A stretch of DNA of 64,000 nucleotides from Variovorax paradoxus EPS (GTDB lineage Bacteria > Pseudomonadota > Gammaproteobacteria > Burkholderiales > Burkholderiaceae_C). Of this stretch, positions 54,912 through 63,830 are shown piece by piece. How positions within the stretch are numbered: the first letter of the stretch is position 1; every line of letters starts with the position of its first letter. A program made the position numbers and the translations under genes. The stretch is from assembly GCF_000184745.1 (NCBI RefSeq), contig NC_014931.1, positions 1,550,001-1,614,000 of the forward strand, written 5' to 3'. The notes beneath the pieces were generated by a model, which saw only the letters and a list, made by a program, of their open reading frames with translations, did no database searches and was not told the origin of the DNA.

Positions 54912-55796
54912 TTATTTGGGCGAGTAGGTCATCTTCGTCACGAGCTTCGACGATTTTGCATCGCTGCCCTTGAGCAGTTGGCCTCGATAGGGGCCTTCGG
55001 CAGCCAGCCAGAGCTCTTGGGTCGCATCCTTTGTGATCACCGAGGCACCGACTGTGATCTTCAGCGAAAGCTTGCAGGTATCGAAAGTGCCCAGTGGTGT
55101 TTCCAGCTTCTCGCGGCCGTGATAAATCAGCTCGCCAGTGGCGGGGATGGAGGTCGAAGATTCGCTGCGCCCATTGACAGTGCTGCTTTTGGTGATCGAG
55201 GATTTCTGGTTGACTACTTGACCAGGCTTCATGTCGACTGGAAAGGAGAACGGCGGCTCGAAAACCTGGGAAGTAAAAACGACCAGATCTTTGAGGAAAC
55301 CGGGAGGAAGCGTAGCCGCAAAATCCGGATCGATCGTCTGTTTGTAAGTCGAGGACTTGCCGTAAAGCAGGATGCTCCCACCGACAAGATCCTTGTACTC
55401 TTTCTTGACGGTGCTCCGCTGCGTTCGCATGACATGGACCGTTTCGGATCCGACATTGACGGCGATTGGATTGGCGCCGGCAAACACTTCGCGACCCTCG
55501 GTCACGCTCCTTCTGTAGAAGGACGCGGACTCTTTGCCAGCTCCCGGCTTCGCTCCCTCGAACTCGACCGTTGTTCCTTCGCGGAAATCAGCTTCATTGA
55601 AGCAGGGTGCCGAGTTGTCCGCCACCGGCGCTGGCGGCTGTGGTGCTGGCGTGGATTCTGGTGCCGGTGCAATTGGCAAGATGGGAAATCCGCCGCCGCC
55701 TCCACCACCACCGCCACATGCAGAGATTGCTACAGCAGCAGCGGCAATCGCCAGCAGCCGAAAACGCGGCAAGTTATTGAAATTGGTCTTCTTCAA
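54912..55796 (-). CDS. Hypothetical poly-Gly lipoprotein
   Basis: A 294-residue protein with no family I recognise. The signal peptide ends in a lipobox (AVAISAC) followed by nine glycines and a Pro/Ala-rich linker, then a globular domain of about 230 residues rich in Thr, Ser and Lys. Two cysteines (ApcFNEAD region and TFDTCKLSL) may form a disulfide. The start is TTG 55796 after AAGGGAGCG. Base composition and codon use look less GC-rich than the neighbours. It stands alone between the fucose operon and the MFS gene. Confidence 0.85.
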   Translation of the reverse strand: MKKTNFNNLPRFRLLAIAAAAVAISACGGGGGGGGGFPILPIAPAPESTPAPQPPAPVADNSAPCFNEADFREGTTVEFEGAKPGAGKESASFYRRSVTEGREVFAGANPIAVNVGSETVHVMRTQRSTVKKEYKDLVGGSILLYGKSSTYKQTIDPDFAATLPPGFLKDLVVFTSQVFEPPFSFPVDMKPGQVVNQKSSITKSSTVNGRSESSTSIPATGELIYHGREKLETPLGTFDTCKLSLKITVGASVITKDATQELWLAAEGPYRGQLLKGSDAKSSKLVTKMTYSPK

Positions 55797-55932
55797 AATC
55801 GCTCCCTTTTTAAGTGAGCCGCGATTATTGGAGATTGCCTTTCAAATCGAGGGTGGATTACAGTGATCGCGCTATATCGGCTGATGCGCTGGGAAATACT
55901 TCACAAATTCACAGCCGCTTCCTAAGAAGTCT

Positions 55933-57267
55933 TCAATGATCGTGATGCAGGTAGCTCGCCTGTCTCGGAAGGCGCAGGCTGACGAGGAACGCAATCACCA
56001 TCATCCCGCTCACGTACCAGAAGAACGCCGACTCGTGCCCCAGTGACTTGAGCCCCAGCGCCACATACTCCGCCGACCCGCCGAAGATCGCATTGGCCAC
56101 GGCGTAGGCCAAGCCAACACCGAGCGCCCGCACCTCGGGCGGAAACATCTCCGCCTTCACGATCCCGCTGATCGACGTGTAGAAGCTCACGATCGCCAGC
56201 GCCACGATGATCAGCACGAAGGCCAGCACGGGGCTCGTCGTGTGCTGCAGGGCAGTAAGGATCGGCACGGTCGCAAGCGCACCGAGGCCACCGAACAGCA
56301 GCATGTTGTTGCGCCGCCCGATGCGGTCCGACAGCGCGCCGAAGACCGGCTGCATGCACATGTAGACGAACAGCGCGCCGGTCATCACATAGCTTGCCGT
56401 CTTGATCGGCAGGTGCACCGTGTTCACCAGGTACTTCTGCATGTAGGTGGTGAAGGTGTAGAAGATCAGCGAGCCGCCGGCCGTGTATCCCAGCACCGTC
56501 AAGAACGCGGGCGTGTGGTGCTTGAAGAGCCCTGCCATGCTGCCGGCCTCCTTGTTGGCCTTGGCTTCGGCGCTCTGCGTTTCATGCAGCGTGCGGCGCA
56601 GCAGCAGCGCGACGACCGCGGCGATGGCGCCGATCACGAACGGAATGCGCCAGCCCCACGACTTGAGTTCGGCCTCGGTGAGCAACTGCTCGAGCACCAC
56701 GATCACGAGCACCGCGAGCAGTTGCCCGCCTATCAGCGTGACGTACTGGAACGACGAGAAGAAGCCGCGCTGTCCGCGCAACGCGACCTCGCTCATGTAG
56801 GTCGCCGTGGTGCCGTATTCGCCACCGACCGAGAGGCCCTGGAACAGGCGGCACACCAGCAGCAGGAACGGTGCCCACGCACCGATCTGCGCGTAGGTCG
56901 GCAGGCACGCGATGACGAACGAGCCTCCGCACATCATCGTCACGGAGATCAGCATCGAGGTCTTGCGCCCGAGCCGGTCGGCCACGCGGCCGAAGAGCCA
57001 GCCGCCGATGGGCCGCATGAGGAAGCCGGCCGCGAACACGCCGGCCGTGTTGAGCAACTGCGCGGTGGGGTCCGACTTGGGGAAGAAGGCCGGCGCGAAA
57101 TAGAGCGCCGAGAACGCGTAGACGTAGAAGTCGAACCACTCGACCAAGTTGCCCGACGAGGCCGCCATGATGGCGAAGACGCGGTGCCGTTTTTCTTCGG
57201 CGGTGTAGTGCGGGGGCGAAGAGGGTGAGGCCGTCTGGCCTCCTTGAGTGGGCGTGACTGCGCTCAT
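55933..57267 (-). CDS. MFS transporter, metabolite:H+ symporter (MHS) type
   Basis: A 444-residue transporter with twelve predicted membrane segments. It shows the MHS-subgroup marks: [16 protein letters not shown] before the first helix, [19 protein letters not shown] in the 2-3 loop, and [15 protein letters not shown]. Relatives import alpha-ketoglutarate, citrate, shikimate or other organic acids with protons. It follows the LldD gene on the same strand after 150 bases and may carry lactate, pyruvate or a related acid. The start ATG 57267 is selected over 57363 because homologous proteins have short N-termini. Confidence 0.9.
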   Translation of the reverse strand: MSAVTPTQGGQTASPSSPPHYTAEEKRHRVFAIMAASSGNLVEWFDFYVYAFSALYFAPAFFPKSDPTAQLLNTAGVFAAGFLMRPIGGWLFGRVADRLGRKTSMLISVTMMCGGSFVIACLPTYAQIGAWAPFLLLVCRLFQGLSVGGEYGTTATYMSEVALRGQRGFFSSFQYVTLIGGQLLAVLVIVVLEQLLTEAELKSWGWRIPFVIGAIAAVVALLLRRTLHETQSAEAKANKEAGSMAGLFKHHTPAFLTVLGYTAGGSLIFYTFTTYMQKYLVNTVHLPIKTASYVMTGALFVYMCMQPVFGALSDRIGRRNNMLLFGGLGALATVPILTALQHTTSPVLAFVLIIVALAIVSFYTSISGIVKAEMFPPEVRALGVGLAYAVANAIFGGSAEYVALGLKSLGHESAFFWYVSGMMVIAFLVSLRLPRQASYLHHDH

Positions 57268-57417
57268 GGTGGCTGTGCCGCCATGCAGGGCGGCTGTGTT
57301 GTTGTCTGCTGCAACATTCTGTCCCGCACGCCCGCTGCGCGTGTCAGCAGGCGCCGCATCCACCTGCCGTCGAAGTGGCCTTGTCGGCCCTGCCTCTTAC
57401 CTGTCTCTTTCTTCTTT

Positions 57418-58575
57418 TCAGAAGGTGCCGGGCAGCAGGATGCCGGAGTTGACCGTGTCGATCTGCGTGTGGCCGCAGAAGGCCATGGTGATGTCCAGTT
57501 CCTTGTGGATGATCTGCAGCGCGCGGGTCACGCCCTCTTGCCCGTGGGCACCGAGGCCGTAGAGAAAGCTGCGGCCGATCATCGTGCCGCGCGCGCCGAG
57601 CGCGCGGGCCTTGAGCACGTCCTGTCCGCTGCGGATGCCGCCGTCCATCCACACCTCGATCTCGCTGCCCACCGCTTCGACGATGGCCGGCAGGGCGGCG
57701 ATGGAGGAGGGCGCGCCGTCGAGCTGGCGGCCGCCGTGGTTCGACACGATGAGCGCATCGGCGCCGCTGCTCGCCGCGAGGCGTGCGTCTTCCACGTCCA
57801 TGATGCCCTTCAGGATGAGCTTGCCGCCCCAGAGCTTCTTGATCCACTCCACGTCGGCCCAGCTCAACGCGGGGTCGAACTGTTCGGCGGTCCACGAAGA
57901 GAGCGACGACAAGTCCTTCACGCCCTTGGCATGGCCCGCGATGTTGCCGAAGGTGCGGCGCTTCGTGCCCAGCATGCCCATGCACCAGCGCGGCTTGGTC
58001 GCGAGGTTGATGAGGTTCTCGATCGTGGGCTTGGGCGGCGCGGTGAGACCGTTCTTGATGTCCTTGTGACGCTGGCCGAGGATCTGCAGGTCCAGCGTGA
58101 GCTGCAGCGCCGTCACGTTGGCGGCCTTGGCGCGTTCGATCAGGCGCTCGATGAAGTCGCGGTCCTTCATCACGTAGAGCTGGAACCAGAAGGGATGGCG
58201 GTCGGTGTTTTCGGCGATGTCTTCCAGCGAGCAGATGCTCATGGTCGAGAGCGTGAACGGAATGCCGAAGGCCTTGGCCGCGCGGGCGCCGAGGATCTCG
58301 CCATCGGCGTGCTGCATGCCGGTGAGGCCGGTGGGCGCGATGGCGACGGGCATCGCCACGTCCTGGCCGATCATGGTGGTGCGCGTGGAGCGGCCTTCCA
58401 TGTTCACAGCCACGCGCTGGCGCAGCTTGATCTTCTGGAAGTCGCTCTCGTTGGCGCGGTAGGTGCCCTCGGTCCACGCGCCGGAGTCGGCGTAGTCGTA
58501 GAACATCTTCGGCACGCGCCGCTTGGCGATCACCCGCAGGTCTTCGATGTTGGTGATCTTGGAAAGGTCGGCCAC
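57418..58575 (-). CDS. lldD: Alpha-hydroxy-acid oxidase / L-lactate dehydrogenase (FMN)
   Basis: A 385-residue FMN enzyme of the L-lactate dehydrogenase/glycolate oxidase family. The catalytic His/Arg motif is SNHGGRQLDGAPSS, substrate Tyr and Arg are in YDYADSGAWTEGTYR, and the FMN phosphate loop is GRSFLYGLGAHG. It oxidises L-lactate (or a close alpha-hydroxy acid) to pyruvate and passes electrons to the quinone pool. The start is GTG 58575, with a good ribosome site (CAGGAGACTCC). It lies next to the lactate permease and a LysR gene. Confidence 0.92.
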   Translation of the reverse strand: MADLSKITNIEDLRVIAKRRVPKMFYDYADSGAWTEGTYRANESDFQKIKLRQRVAVNMEGRSTRTTMIGQDVAMPVAIAPTGLTGMQHADGEILGARAAKAFGIPFTLSTMSICSLEDIAENTDRHPFWFQLYVMKDRDFIERLIERAKAANVTALQLTLDLQILGQRHKDIKNGLTAPPKPTIENLINLATKPRWCMGMLGTKRRTFGNIAGHAKGVKDLSSLSSWTAEQFDPALSWADVEWIKKLWGGKLILKGIMDVEDARLAASSGADALIVSNHGGRQLDGAPSSIAALPAIVEAVGSEIEVWMDGGIRSGQDVLKARALGARGTMIGRSFLYGLGAHGQEGVTRALQIIHKELDITMAFCGHTQIDTVNSGILLPGTF

Positions 58576-58738
58576 GGGGGAGTCTCCTGGGTTGTCTCTG
58601 TTTGTTCGATCGCGCGAGCGGGGATTATGGGCAGGCTCCGCCGCGGGCCGAGTGTGGCGTCCGAAACGGACCCTCATCTGAAAAATACCCGGGCCGTGCC
58701 TGAAAAGAATTCAGCCGGCCGGGCCGTCGATCAATCCA

Positions 58739-59623
58739 TCAGTCCCGCAGCGCCTGCCGCAGCCATTCGACGAAGGTCGCGCACTCCCAGCGCTCCATCG
58801 CTCCCGGCCGCCAGCAAAGGAAGTAGGCGTTGGGCGAGGGCACGCTCTCGGCCGAGAGCCGTACCAGGCGCCCGTTCTCCAGCCACGCGCTGCCCAGCTT
58901 CAGGTGCATGAGCACCACGCCGAAGTCTTCGGCCGCCGCGTCGAGCGCCAGGCCCAGGTCGTTGAACTGATGGCCCGTGGCCGGCTCCGGCAGGCCGATG
59001 CCGTGCGCCTTGAACCAGGTGCGCCACGATTCGAGCGGCGTGCGCAGCAGTTGCACGCGCGAGACCTCCGCATCGGTCGCGAAGCCCTCGAACGGCCCGT
59101 GACGCTGCAGGTATGCCGGACTGCAGGCGGGCGCCACGTCGTCGGCCAGCAACTGGCAGAACTCGCGGTCGTGAAAAGGTCCGGTGCCGAAGCGCAGCTC
59201 CAGGTCGGCTTCTTCGGCCGTCATGTTGCGCACCGGCATGGTCACCTGCAGCATCAGTTCGATGTTCGGATAGGCATCGCGAAACCGCGCGAGCCGCGGC
59301 AGCAGCATCTGGCGGGAGAACGTGGGCGTCACCGCCACGCGCAGGCGCCGCACCTGCGATGCGGGCTCGCGGCCGGGCACCTGCTGCAGCGCCGCAATGG
59401 CCTCGCGCACGCGGGCGAGATACGCCACGCCATCGGCGCTCAGGCCGAAGTCGCTGCCGGTGAAGAGCTTGAGTTCGAGCTGCGTCTCCAGCTGCCGGAT
59501 GCGGTGGCTTACTGCGCTGGGCGTCACGCTGAGTTCTTCGGCCGCAAGGTTCACGCTGCGCAGCCGCGCGACGGCCTCGAAGGCCTGCAGGCCCTGGGTC
59601 GAGGGGAGTCGCGTGGATGCCAT
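58739..59623 (-). CDS. LysR-family regulator (GcvA-like) of the lactate genes
   Basis: A 294-residue LysR regulator of the GcvA group. The DNA-binding part is LRSVNLAAEELSVTPSAVSH followed by RIRQLETQLELKLF. The effector domain has the CPAY-like ACSPAYLQRHGPFEGF segment and ends with WECATFVEWLRQAL. It is divergent from lldP across 147 bases and lies just upstream of lldD on the same strand, so it is the likely activator of lactate uptake and oxidation. Confidence 0.9.
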   Translation of the reverse strand: MASTRLPSTQGLQAFEAVARLRSVNLAAEELSVTPSAVSHRIRQLETQLELKLFTGSDFGLSADGVAYLARVREAIAALQQVPGREPASQVRRLRVAVTPTFSRQMLLPRLARFRDAYPNIELMLQVTMPVRNMTAEEADLELRFGTGPFHDREFCQLLADDVAPACSPAYLQRHGPFEGFATDAEVSRVQLLRTPLESWRTWFKAHGIGLPEPATGHQFNDLGLALDAAAEDFGVVLMHLKLGSAWLENGRLVRLSAESVPSPNAYFLCWRPGAMERWECATFVEWLRQALRD

Positions 59624-59770
59624 GTGCTGTTGCGTGCCGGGGGGTAGGATGTTAGCGAATCGCTGTCGGTGGCTCGTGGCGTCGTTCTCGTTTGTCTTGT
59701 GTTGCCTTCGGCGATTTTTCGGTGCGTTCCGCACACCGTCTCATAACCAAATCCAACAGGAGACAAACCC

Positions 59771-61432
59771 ATGGTCTGGCAACAGGTCTACAACCCGTTC
59801 GGCAATATGGTGGTATCGACGGCACTGGCCGCGATACCGGTGGTGGTCATGCTCGTGTGCCTCGGGCTCTTGCACGTGAAGGCGCATTACGCGGCGGGGC
59901 TCGGCCTGCTGAGCGCCGTGCTCATCGCGGTCTTCGCCTTCGGCATGCCGGCCGACATGGCGGGCAAGGCGGCCTTTCTCGGCGGCATCACGGGCCTGCT
60001 GCCCATCGGCTGGATCGTGCTGAACATCATCTTCCTGCAGCAGCTCACTCAGCAGAACGGCAGCTTCCAGATATTGCAGGACTCGATCGCCGGCATCACC
60101 GAAGACAGGCGCCTGCAGTTGCTGCTCATCGCCTTTGCCTTCGGCGCTTTCTTCGAGGGCGCGGCGGGCTTCGGCACGCCGGTGGCGGTGACGGCGGCGA
60201 TCCTCATCGGCCTGGGCTTCTCGCCGCTCGCGGCCTCGGGGCTCTCGCTCATCGCCAACACCGCGCCGGTGGCCTTCGGTGCGCTGGGCACGCCGGTCAT
60301 CACGCTGGCCAAGGTGCATGGCTACGACCTCATGGCCGTCACCGCGATGATCGGGCGGCAGCTGCCGTTCTTCTCGCTGCTGGTGCCGTTCTGGCTCATC
60401 TGGGCGTTCGCGGGGCGCAAGGGAATGATGGAGGTGTGGCCGGCCATTCTGGTGACGGGCCTGTCGTTCGCGATCCCGCAGTTCCTGGTGTCGAACTACA
60501 TCGGCCCCGAGCTGGTGGACATCATCGCGGCCATCGTCTCGATGGTGTGCCTGGTGCTCTTTTTGCGCGTGTGGAAACCCAAGACCGTGTGGACCTCGGT
60601 CTCGCTCAAGGGCCACGAGAAAGACGGCGGCGAGGCCGGCCCCGCGGTCGCGCCGAAGAAGCATTCGAGCGCCGACATCGTGCGCGCCTGGACGCCGTGG
60701 CTCATCCTCACAGTGTTCGTCTTCATCTGGGGCCTGCCGGTGGTCAAGACCTGGCTCAACGGCATCTTTGCGCCCAACTTCCCCATCGACGGTCTGCACA
60801 ACATGATCGAGAAGGTGGCGCCGGTGGTGCCCAAGCCGACGAAGGAGGGCGCGGCGTACCAGCTGCTGCTGCTCTCGGCCACGGGCACCGGCATTCTGGT
60901 GGCGGCCCTCGTGGGCGGGCTGGTGATGAAGTACAACCCGGTCCAGCTCGTCGCCGCCTACGGCCGCACGCTGTGGCTGGTGAAGTTCTCGCTGCTCACC
61001 ATCATGCTGATGCTCGCGCTCGGCACGCTCACGCGCTACTCGGGGCTCGATACGACGCTGGGCCTGGCCTTTGCCAACACGGGCGTGTTCTACCCATTCT
61101 TCGGCACGCTGATGGGCTGGCTGGGCGTGGCGCTCACGGGCTCGGACACCGCATCGAACGTGCTCTTCGGGGGCATGCAGAAGGTCGCGGCCGACCAACT
61201 GGGCCTGAGCCCCAACCTCATGGGCGCGGCCAACAGCTCGGGCGGCGTGATGGGCAAGATGATCGATGCGCAGTCGATCGTGGTCGCCTCCACCGCCACG
61301 CGCTGGTTCAACCACGAGGGCGAGATCCTGCGCTACGTGTTCTTCCACTCCATCGCGCTGGCGTGCCTCGTCGGCTTCTACGTGACGCTGCAGGCCTATG
61401 TGTGGCCGTTCACGCTGATGGTCGTGAAGTAG
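59771..61432 (+). CDS. lldP: L-lactate permease
   Basis: A 553-residue inner-membrane transporter of the LctP family, with twelve or more membrane segments. The family segments GFFEGAAGFGTP-like (FFEGAAGFGTPVAVTAA), ANTAPVAFGALGTPVITLA and LTGSDTASNVLFGGMQ are clear. It imports L-lactate (and glycolate) with protons. The ribosome site is ACAGGAGACAAA. It overlaps the convergent TetR gene by 23 bases at the 3' end. With lldD and the LysR regulator it makes a lactate utilisation module. Confidence 0.95.
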   Translation: MVWQQVYNPFGNMVVSTALAAIPVVVMLVCLGLLHVKAHYAAGLGLLSAVLIAVFAFGMPADMAGKAAFLGGITGLLPIGWIVLNIIFLQQLTQQNGSFQILQDSIAGITEDRRLQLLLIAFAFGAFFEGAAGFGTPVAVTAAILIGLGFSPLAASGLSLIANTAPVAFGALGTPVITLAKVHGYDLMAVTAMIGRQLPFFSLLVPFWLIWAFAGRKGMMEVWPAILVTGLSFAIPQFLVSNYIGPELVDIIAAIVSMVCLVLFLRVWKPKTVWTSVSLKGHEKDGGEAGPAVAPKKHSSADIVRAWTPWLILTVFVFIWGLPVVKTWLNGIFAPNFPIDGLHNMIEKVAPVVPKPTKEGAAYQLLLLSATGTGILVAALVGGLVMKYNPVQLVAAYGRTLWLVKFSLLTIMLMLALGTLTRYSGLDTTLGLAFANTGVFYPFFGTLMGWLGVALTGSDTASNVLFGGMQKVAADQLGLSPNLMGAANSSGGVMGKMIDAQSIVVASTATRWFNHEGEILRYVFFHSIALACLVGFYVTLQAYVWPFTLMVVK

Positions 61433-62021
61433 TTTGTTCGGCGGAGGCCACCAGAGCCTCCAGCAGCCGTCGCAGGTCTTCGACTGCTTCGCGCGCCAAT
61501 GCGGCATCGCCCATCTGGGCCTTGATGATGGCGCCGTCGATGCCGATGCCTGCAGCCTGCGCGAGCGCCGTGCGCGCGGGCAGTTGCGAAGGCAAGAGGC
61601 CCGCGATCACCTCGACCATTTCGCGCTTGTGCTCGCGCGCACGCTCCAGCGCACCTTGCACGCTGCCGCCTACTTCGGCCGTCGCGTTGATGAACGCGCA
61701 GCCGCGAAACACCGGATCGGCGAACCACTCGGCCATCACGTCGGCCAGCAGCAGCAGGGCGTGGGCGTCGCCCGCGCGTTCATGCGCGCCGCGTCGTCCC
61801 AGCGCATCGACGAACCATGCCATCCACCGCGTGTGCCGGTGGTCGAGAAACTCGCGCACCAGGTCGTCCTTGGAGGGGAAGTGCCGGTAGAAGGTGACCT
61901 TGGTGACGCCCGAGGCGGCGATCACTCGGTCGATGCCGGTGGCGCGGATGCCGTCGCGATAGAAGAGGTCGTGCGAAGTGATGAGGATGCGCTCGCGCGC
62001 GGGCAGTGCCGAGATGTCCAT
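61410..62021 (-). CDS. TetR-family transcriptional regulator
   Basis: A 203-residue TetR regulator. The helix-turn-helix covers residues 8-55 (ARERILITSHDLFYRDGIRA, then GVTKVTFYRHFPSKDDLV). The ligand domain has the FINATAEVGG segment common to the AcrR/YcdC-like group. The start ATG 62021 is 18 bases from an 18-bp palindrome (62039-62056) which is likely its operator. It is divergent from an NTF2-like gene and overlaps the convergent lldP end. Confidence 0.9.
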   Translation of the reverse strand: MDISALPARERILITSHDLFYRDGIRATGIDRVIAASGVTKVTFYRHFPSKDDLVREFLDHRHTRWMAWFVDALGRRGAHERAGDAHALLLLADVMAEWFADPVFRGCAFINATAEVGGSVQGALERAREHKREMVEVIAGLLPSQLPARTALAQAAGIGIDGAIIKAQMGDAALAREAVEDLRRLLEALVASAEQTTSRPSA

Positions 62022-62038
62022 GGTGCGATTGTAGGCAT

Positions 62039-62056
62039 GTAGACAGACCTGTCTAC
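62039..62056. promoter_or_regulatory. TetR operator
   Basis: GTAGACAG-AC-CTGTCTAC is a perfect 18-bp palindrome between the divergent TetR and NTF2-like genes. Its position and form are those of a TetR-family operator controlling both genes. Confidence 0.85.
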
Positions 62057-62108
62057 TTTGTGGCACATTGCGGCCCTCGACAACTCCTCAACCATCGAAA
62101 GACTCTTC

Positions 62109-62534
62109 ATGGAATCCCGCCCGCCGCTGCCGCCCTTCACCCTCGAGACCGCGACCAAGAAGGTCCAGGCCGCCGAAGACGCCTGGAACACCCGCGACCC
62201 GGTTCGCGTGAGCCTGGCTTACACGCCCGACACCGAGTGGCGCAACCGCGCCGACTTCGTCAACGGCCGCGAGCAGGTGGTGGAGTTCCTCACCCGCAAG
62301 TGGGAGCGCGAGCACGACTACCGTTTGAAGAAGACGCTCTGGGCCTTCATGGACAACCGCATCGCGGTGCGCTTCGAGTACGAATGGCACGACGCCGCGG
62401 GCCAGTGGTTCCGCAGCCACGGCAACGAGAACTGGGAGTTCAACGAGAAGGGTCTGATGCAGAAGCGCTACGCGAGCATCAACGACCAGCCGATCGCGGA
62501 GTCGGAGCGCAAGTTCCGCTGGGATCGCGCGTAA
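62109..62534 (+). CDS. NTF2-like (DUF1348/SnoaL-type) protein
   Basis: A 141-residue protein of the DUF1348 family with the NTF2-like fold. Segments such as [38 protein letters not shown] and [17 protein letters not shown] are typical. Its biochemical role is unknown; members often occur beside TetR regulators and oxidoreductases. The gene starts 53 bases after the TetR operator and is probably under its control. The cyanase gene follows after 66 bases, separated by a hairpin. Confidence 0.88.
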   Translation: MESRPPLPPFTLETATKKVQAAEDAWNTRDPVRVSLAYTPDTEWRNRADFVNGREQVVEFLTRKWEREHDYRLKKTLWAFMDNRIAVRFEYEWHDAAGQWFRSHGNENWEFNEKGLMQKRYASINDQPIAESERKFRWDRA

Positions 62535-62545
62535 CCGGTCATGGC

Positions 62546-62584
62546 TTGAATGGGCACAGGTGTTGCTTGCCTGTACCCATTCAA
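62546..62584. repeat. 15-bp stem inverted repeat upstream of cyanase
   Basis: TTGAATGGGCACAGG (62546-62560) pairs with CCTGTACCCATTCAA (62570-62584) around a nine-base loop, with one mismatch that is a G-U pair in RNA. It ends 16 bases before the cynS start, just before its ribosome site AAGGAG. It could be an operator or an mRNA hairpin. Confidence 0.8.
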
Positions 62585-62600
62585 CAAAGAAGGAGCGCGC

Positions 62601-63044
62601 ATGAACCGCAACGACGTCACCGAGAAGATCATCACCGTGAAGGTGTCCAAGGGCATCCAGTGGGCCGACGTGGCCAAAAAAGTCGGCCAGTCGAAGGAAT
62701 GGACCACCGCCGCCTGCCTCGGCCAGATGACGCTCGACGACAAGCAGGCCAAGGTCATCGGCAAGATCTTCGGCCTCACCGCGGAAGAGCAGAAGTGGCT
62801 CCAGCTCGTGCCCTACAAGGGCTCGCTGCCCACGCCCGTGCCGACCGATCCGCTCATCTACCGCTGGTACGAAATCGTGAGCGTGTACGGCACCACCATC
62901 AAGGAGCTGATCCACGAGGAGTTCGGCGACGGCATCATGAGCGCGATCGACTTCAGCATGGACATCCAGCGCCAGGCCGACCCGAAGGGCGACCGCGTCA
63001 ACGTGGTGCTGTCGGGCAAGTTCCTGCCGTACAAGACCTACTGA
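62601..63044 (+). CDS. cynS: Cyanate hydratase (cyanase)
   Basis: A 147-residue enzyme that converts cyanate and bicarbonate to ammonia and carbon dioxide. The catalytic triad is visible as Arg88 and Glu91 (PLIYRWYEIVSVYG) and Ser114 (GIMSAIDFSM), offset by 8 from the E. coli numbering. The N-terminal half is a helix-turn-helix-like bundle (IQWADVAKKVGQSKEWTTAA). No cynR, cynT or cynX is adjacent, so bicarbonate and cyanate supply must come from elsewhere. ATG 62601 follows AGAAGGAGCGCGC. Confidence 0.95.
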   Translation: MNRNDVTEKIITVKVSKGIQWADVAKKVGQSKEWTTAACLGQMTLDDKQAKVIGKIFGLTAEEQKWLQLVPYKGSLPTPVPTDPLIYRWYEIVSVYGTTIKELIHEEFGDGIMSAIDFSMDIQRQADPKGDRVNVVLSGKFLPYKTY

Positions 63045-63080
63045 CGCGGCCGCAGTTCGCCGAGTTCGCCGGCTGGCCGA

Positions 63081-63830
63081 TCACCACGCGTGCTCGGCCG
63101 GCCTCGACACCGTGCCCGGCCGCACCGGCATCGTGATGCCGTATCCCTCGATGGCGCCGGCCACCGATCGCGCGACGCTCTCGGCCGGCGAGGCAAGGCG
63201 CCGCCGCGTGTGCATGCGCTCGAAGCGGTAGCTCGCGGCGAGGCGCTCGGCCAGCGGGTCGCTGAAGCCAGTCACGTCGGGGCTCACGACCGTGACGTGC
63301 AGGTGGCCCGCATGCTCCTGGCGCAGCCCCTCGGAGATCGCGTTCACCGCGTACTGCGTGCCGTGGTACACGGCCGACTCCGGCGTCACGCCCTGCACGG
63401 CCACGGGCGCCACGTTCACGATGTGGCCCCAGCCCTGCAACTGCATCGTCGGCAGCACGGCGGCCACGCCGAGCAGCACGCCGCGCAGGTTCACGTCGAT
63501 CATGAGTTCCCACTCCTCGATCTTGCGGTTCCACAGCGGCGACATCGGCATCACGCCCGCCGCGTTGACCAGCACGTCGATCTGGCCGTGCGTGTCGAAG
63601 GCGAACTCGGCAAAGGCTTCCACGCTGGGCCGATGCGTCACGTCGAGATGCTGGAAGCTCGCCGAGCCGCCCGTAGCGTTGATCTCGGCCGCAAGGGCTT
63701 CAAGCTTGTCGGTGCGCCGCGCCCCGAGCACCACGCTGGCACCACGCCGCGCCAGCAGCCGCGCGGTGGCCTCGCCGATCCCGCTGCTCGCACCGGTGAT
63801 GAGGACGACTTTTTCCTGGATTGCGCTCAT
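63081..63830 (-). CDS. SDR family protein with altered catalytic residues
   Basis: A 249-residue short-chain dehydrogenase fold protein. The cofactor motif ITGASSGIGEAT and ALDVT-like HLDVTHR are present, as is the NAAG motif (LVNAAGVMP). The catalytic region reads NVAPVAVQGVTPESAVYHGT and then Q. The serine expected 13 residues before the tyrosine is proline, and the lysine expected four residues after it is glutamine. So the YxxxK pair is lost while the tyrosine remains. It may bind NAD(P) without normal redox activity. It is convergent to cynS with a gap of 36 bases. Confidence 0.85.
   Translation of the reverse strand: MSAIQEKVVLITGASSGIGEATARLLARRGASVVLGARRTDKLEALAAEINATGGSASFQHLDVTHRPSVEAFAEFAFDTHGQIDVLVNAAGVMPMSPLWNRKIEEWELMIDVNLRGVLLGVAAVLPTMQLQGWGHIVNVAPVAVQGVTPESAVYHGTQYAVNAISEGLRQEHAGHLHVTVVSPDVTGFSDPLAERLAASYRFERMHTRRRLASPAESVARSVAGAIEGYGITMPVRPGTVSRPAEHAW

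Noticed and set aside
59722..59734. GTGCG-TTC-CGCAC palindrome before lldP as a LysR operator.
   Set aside because: The arms are only five bases and lack the T-N11-A pattern, so it was not strong enough to list as a site.
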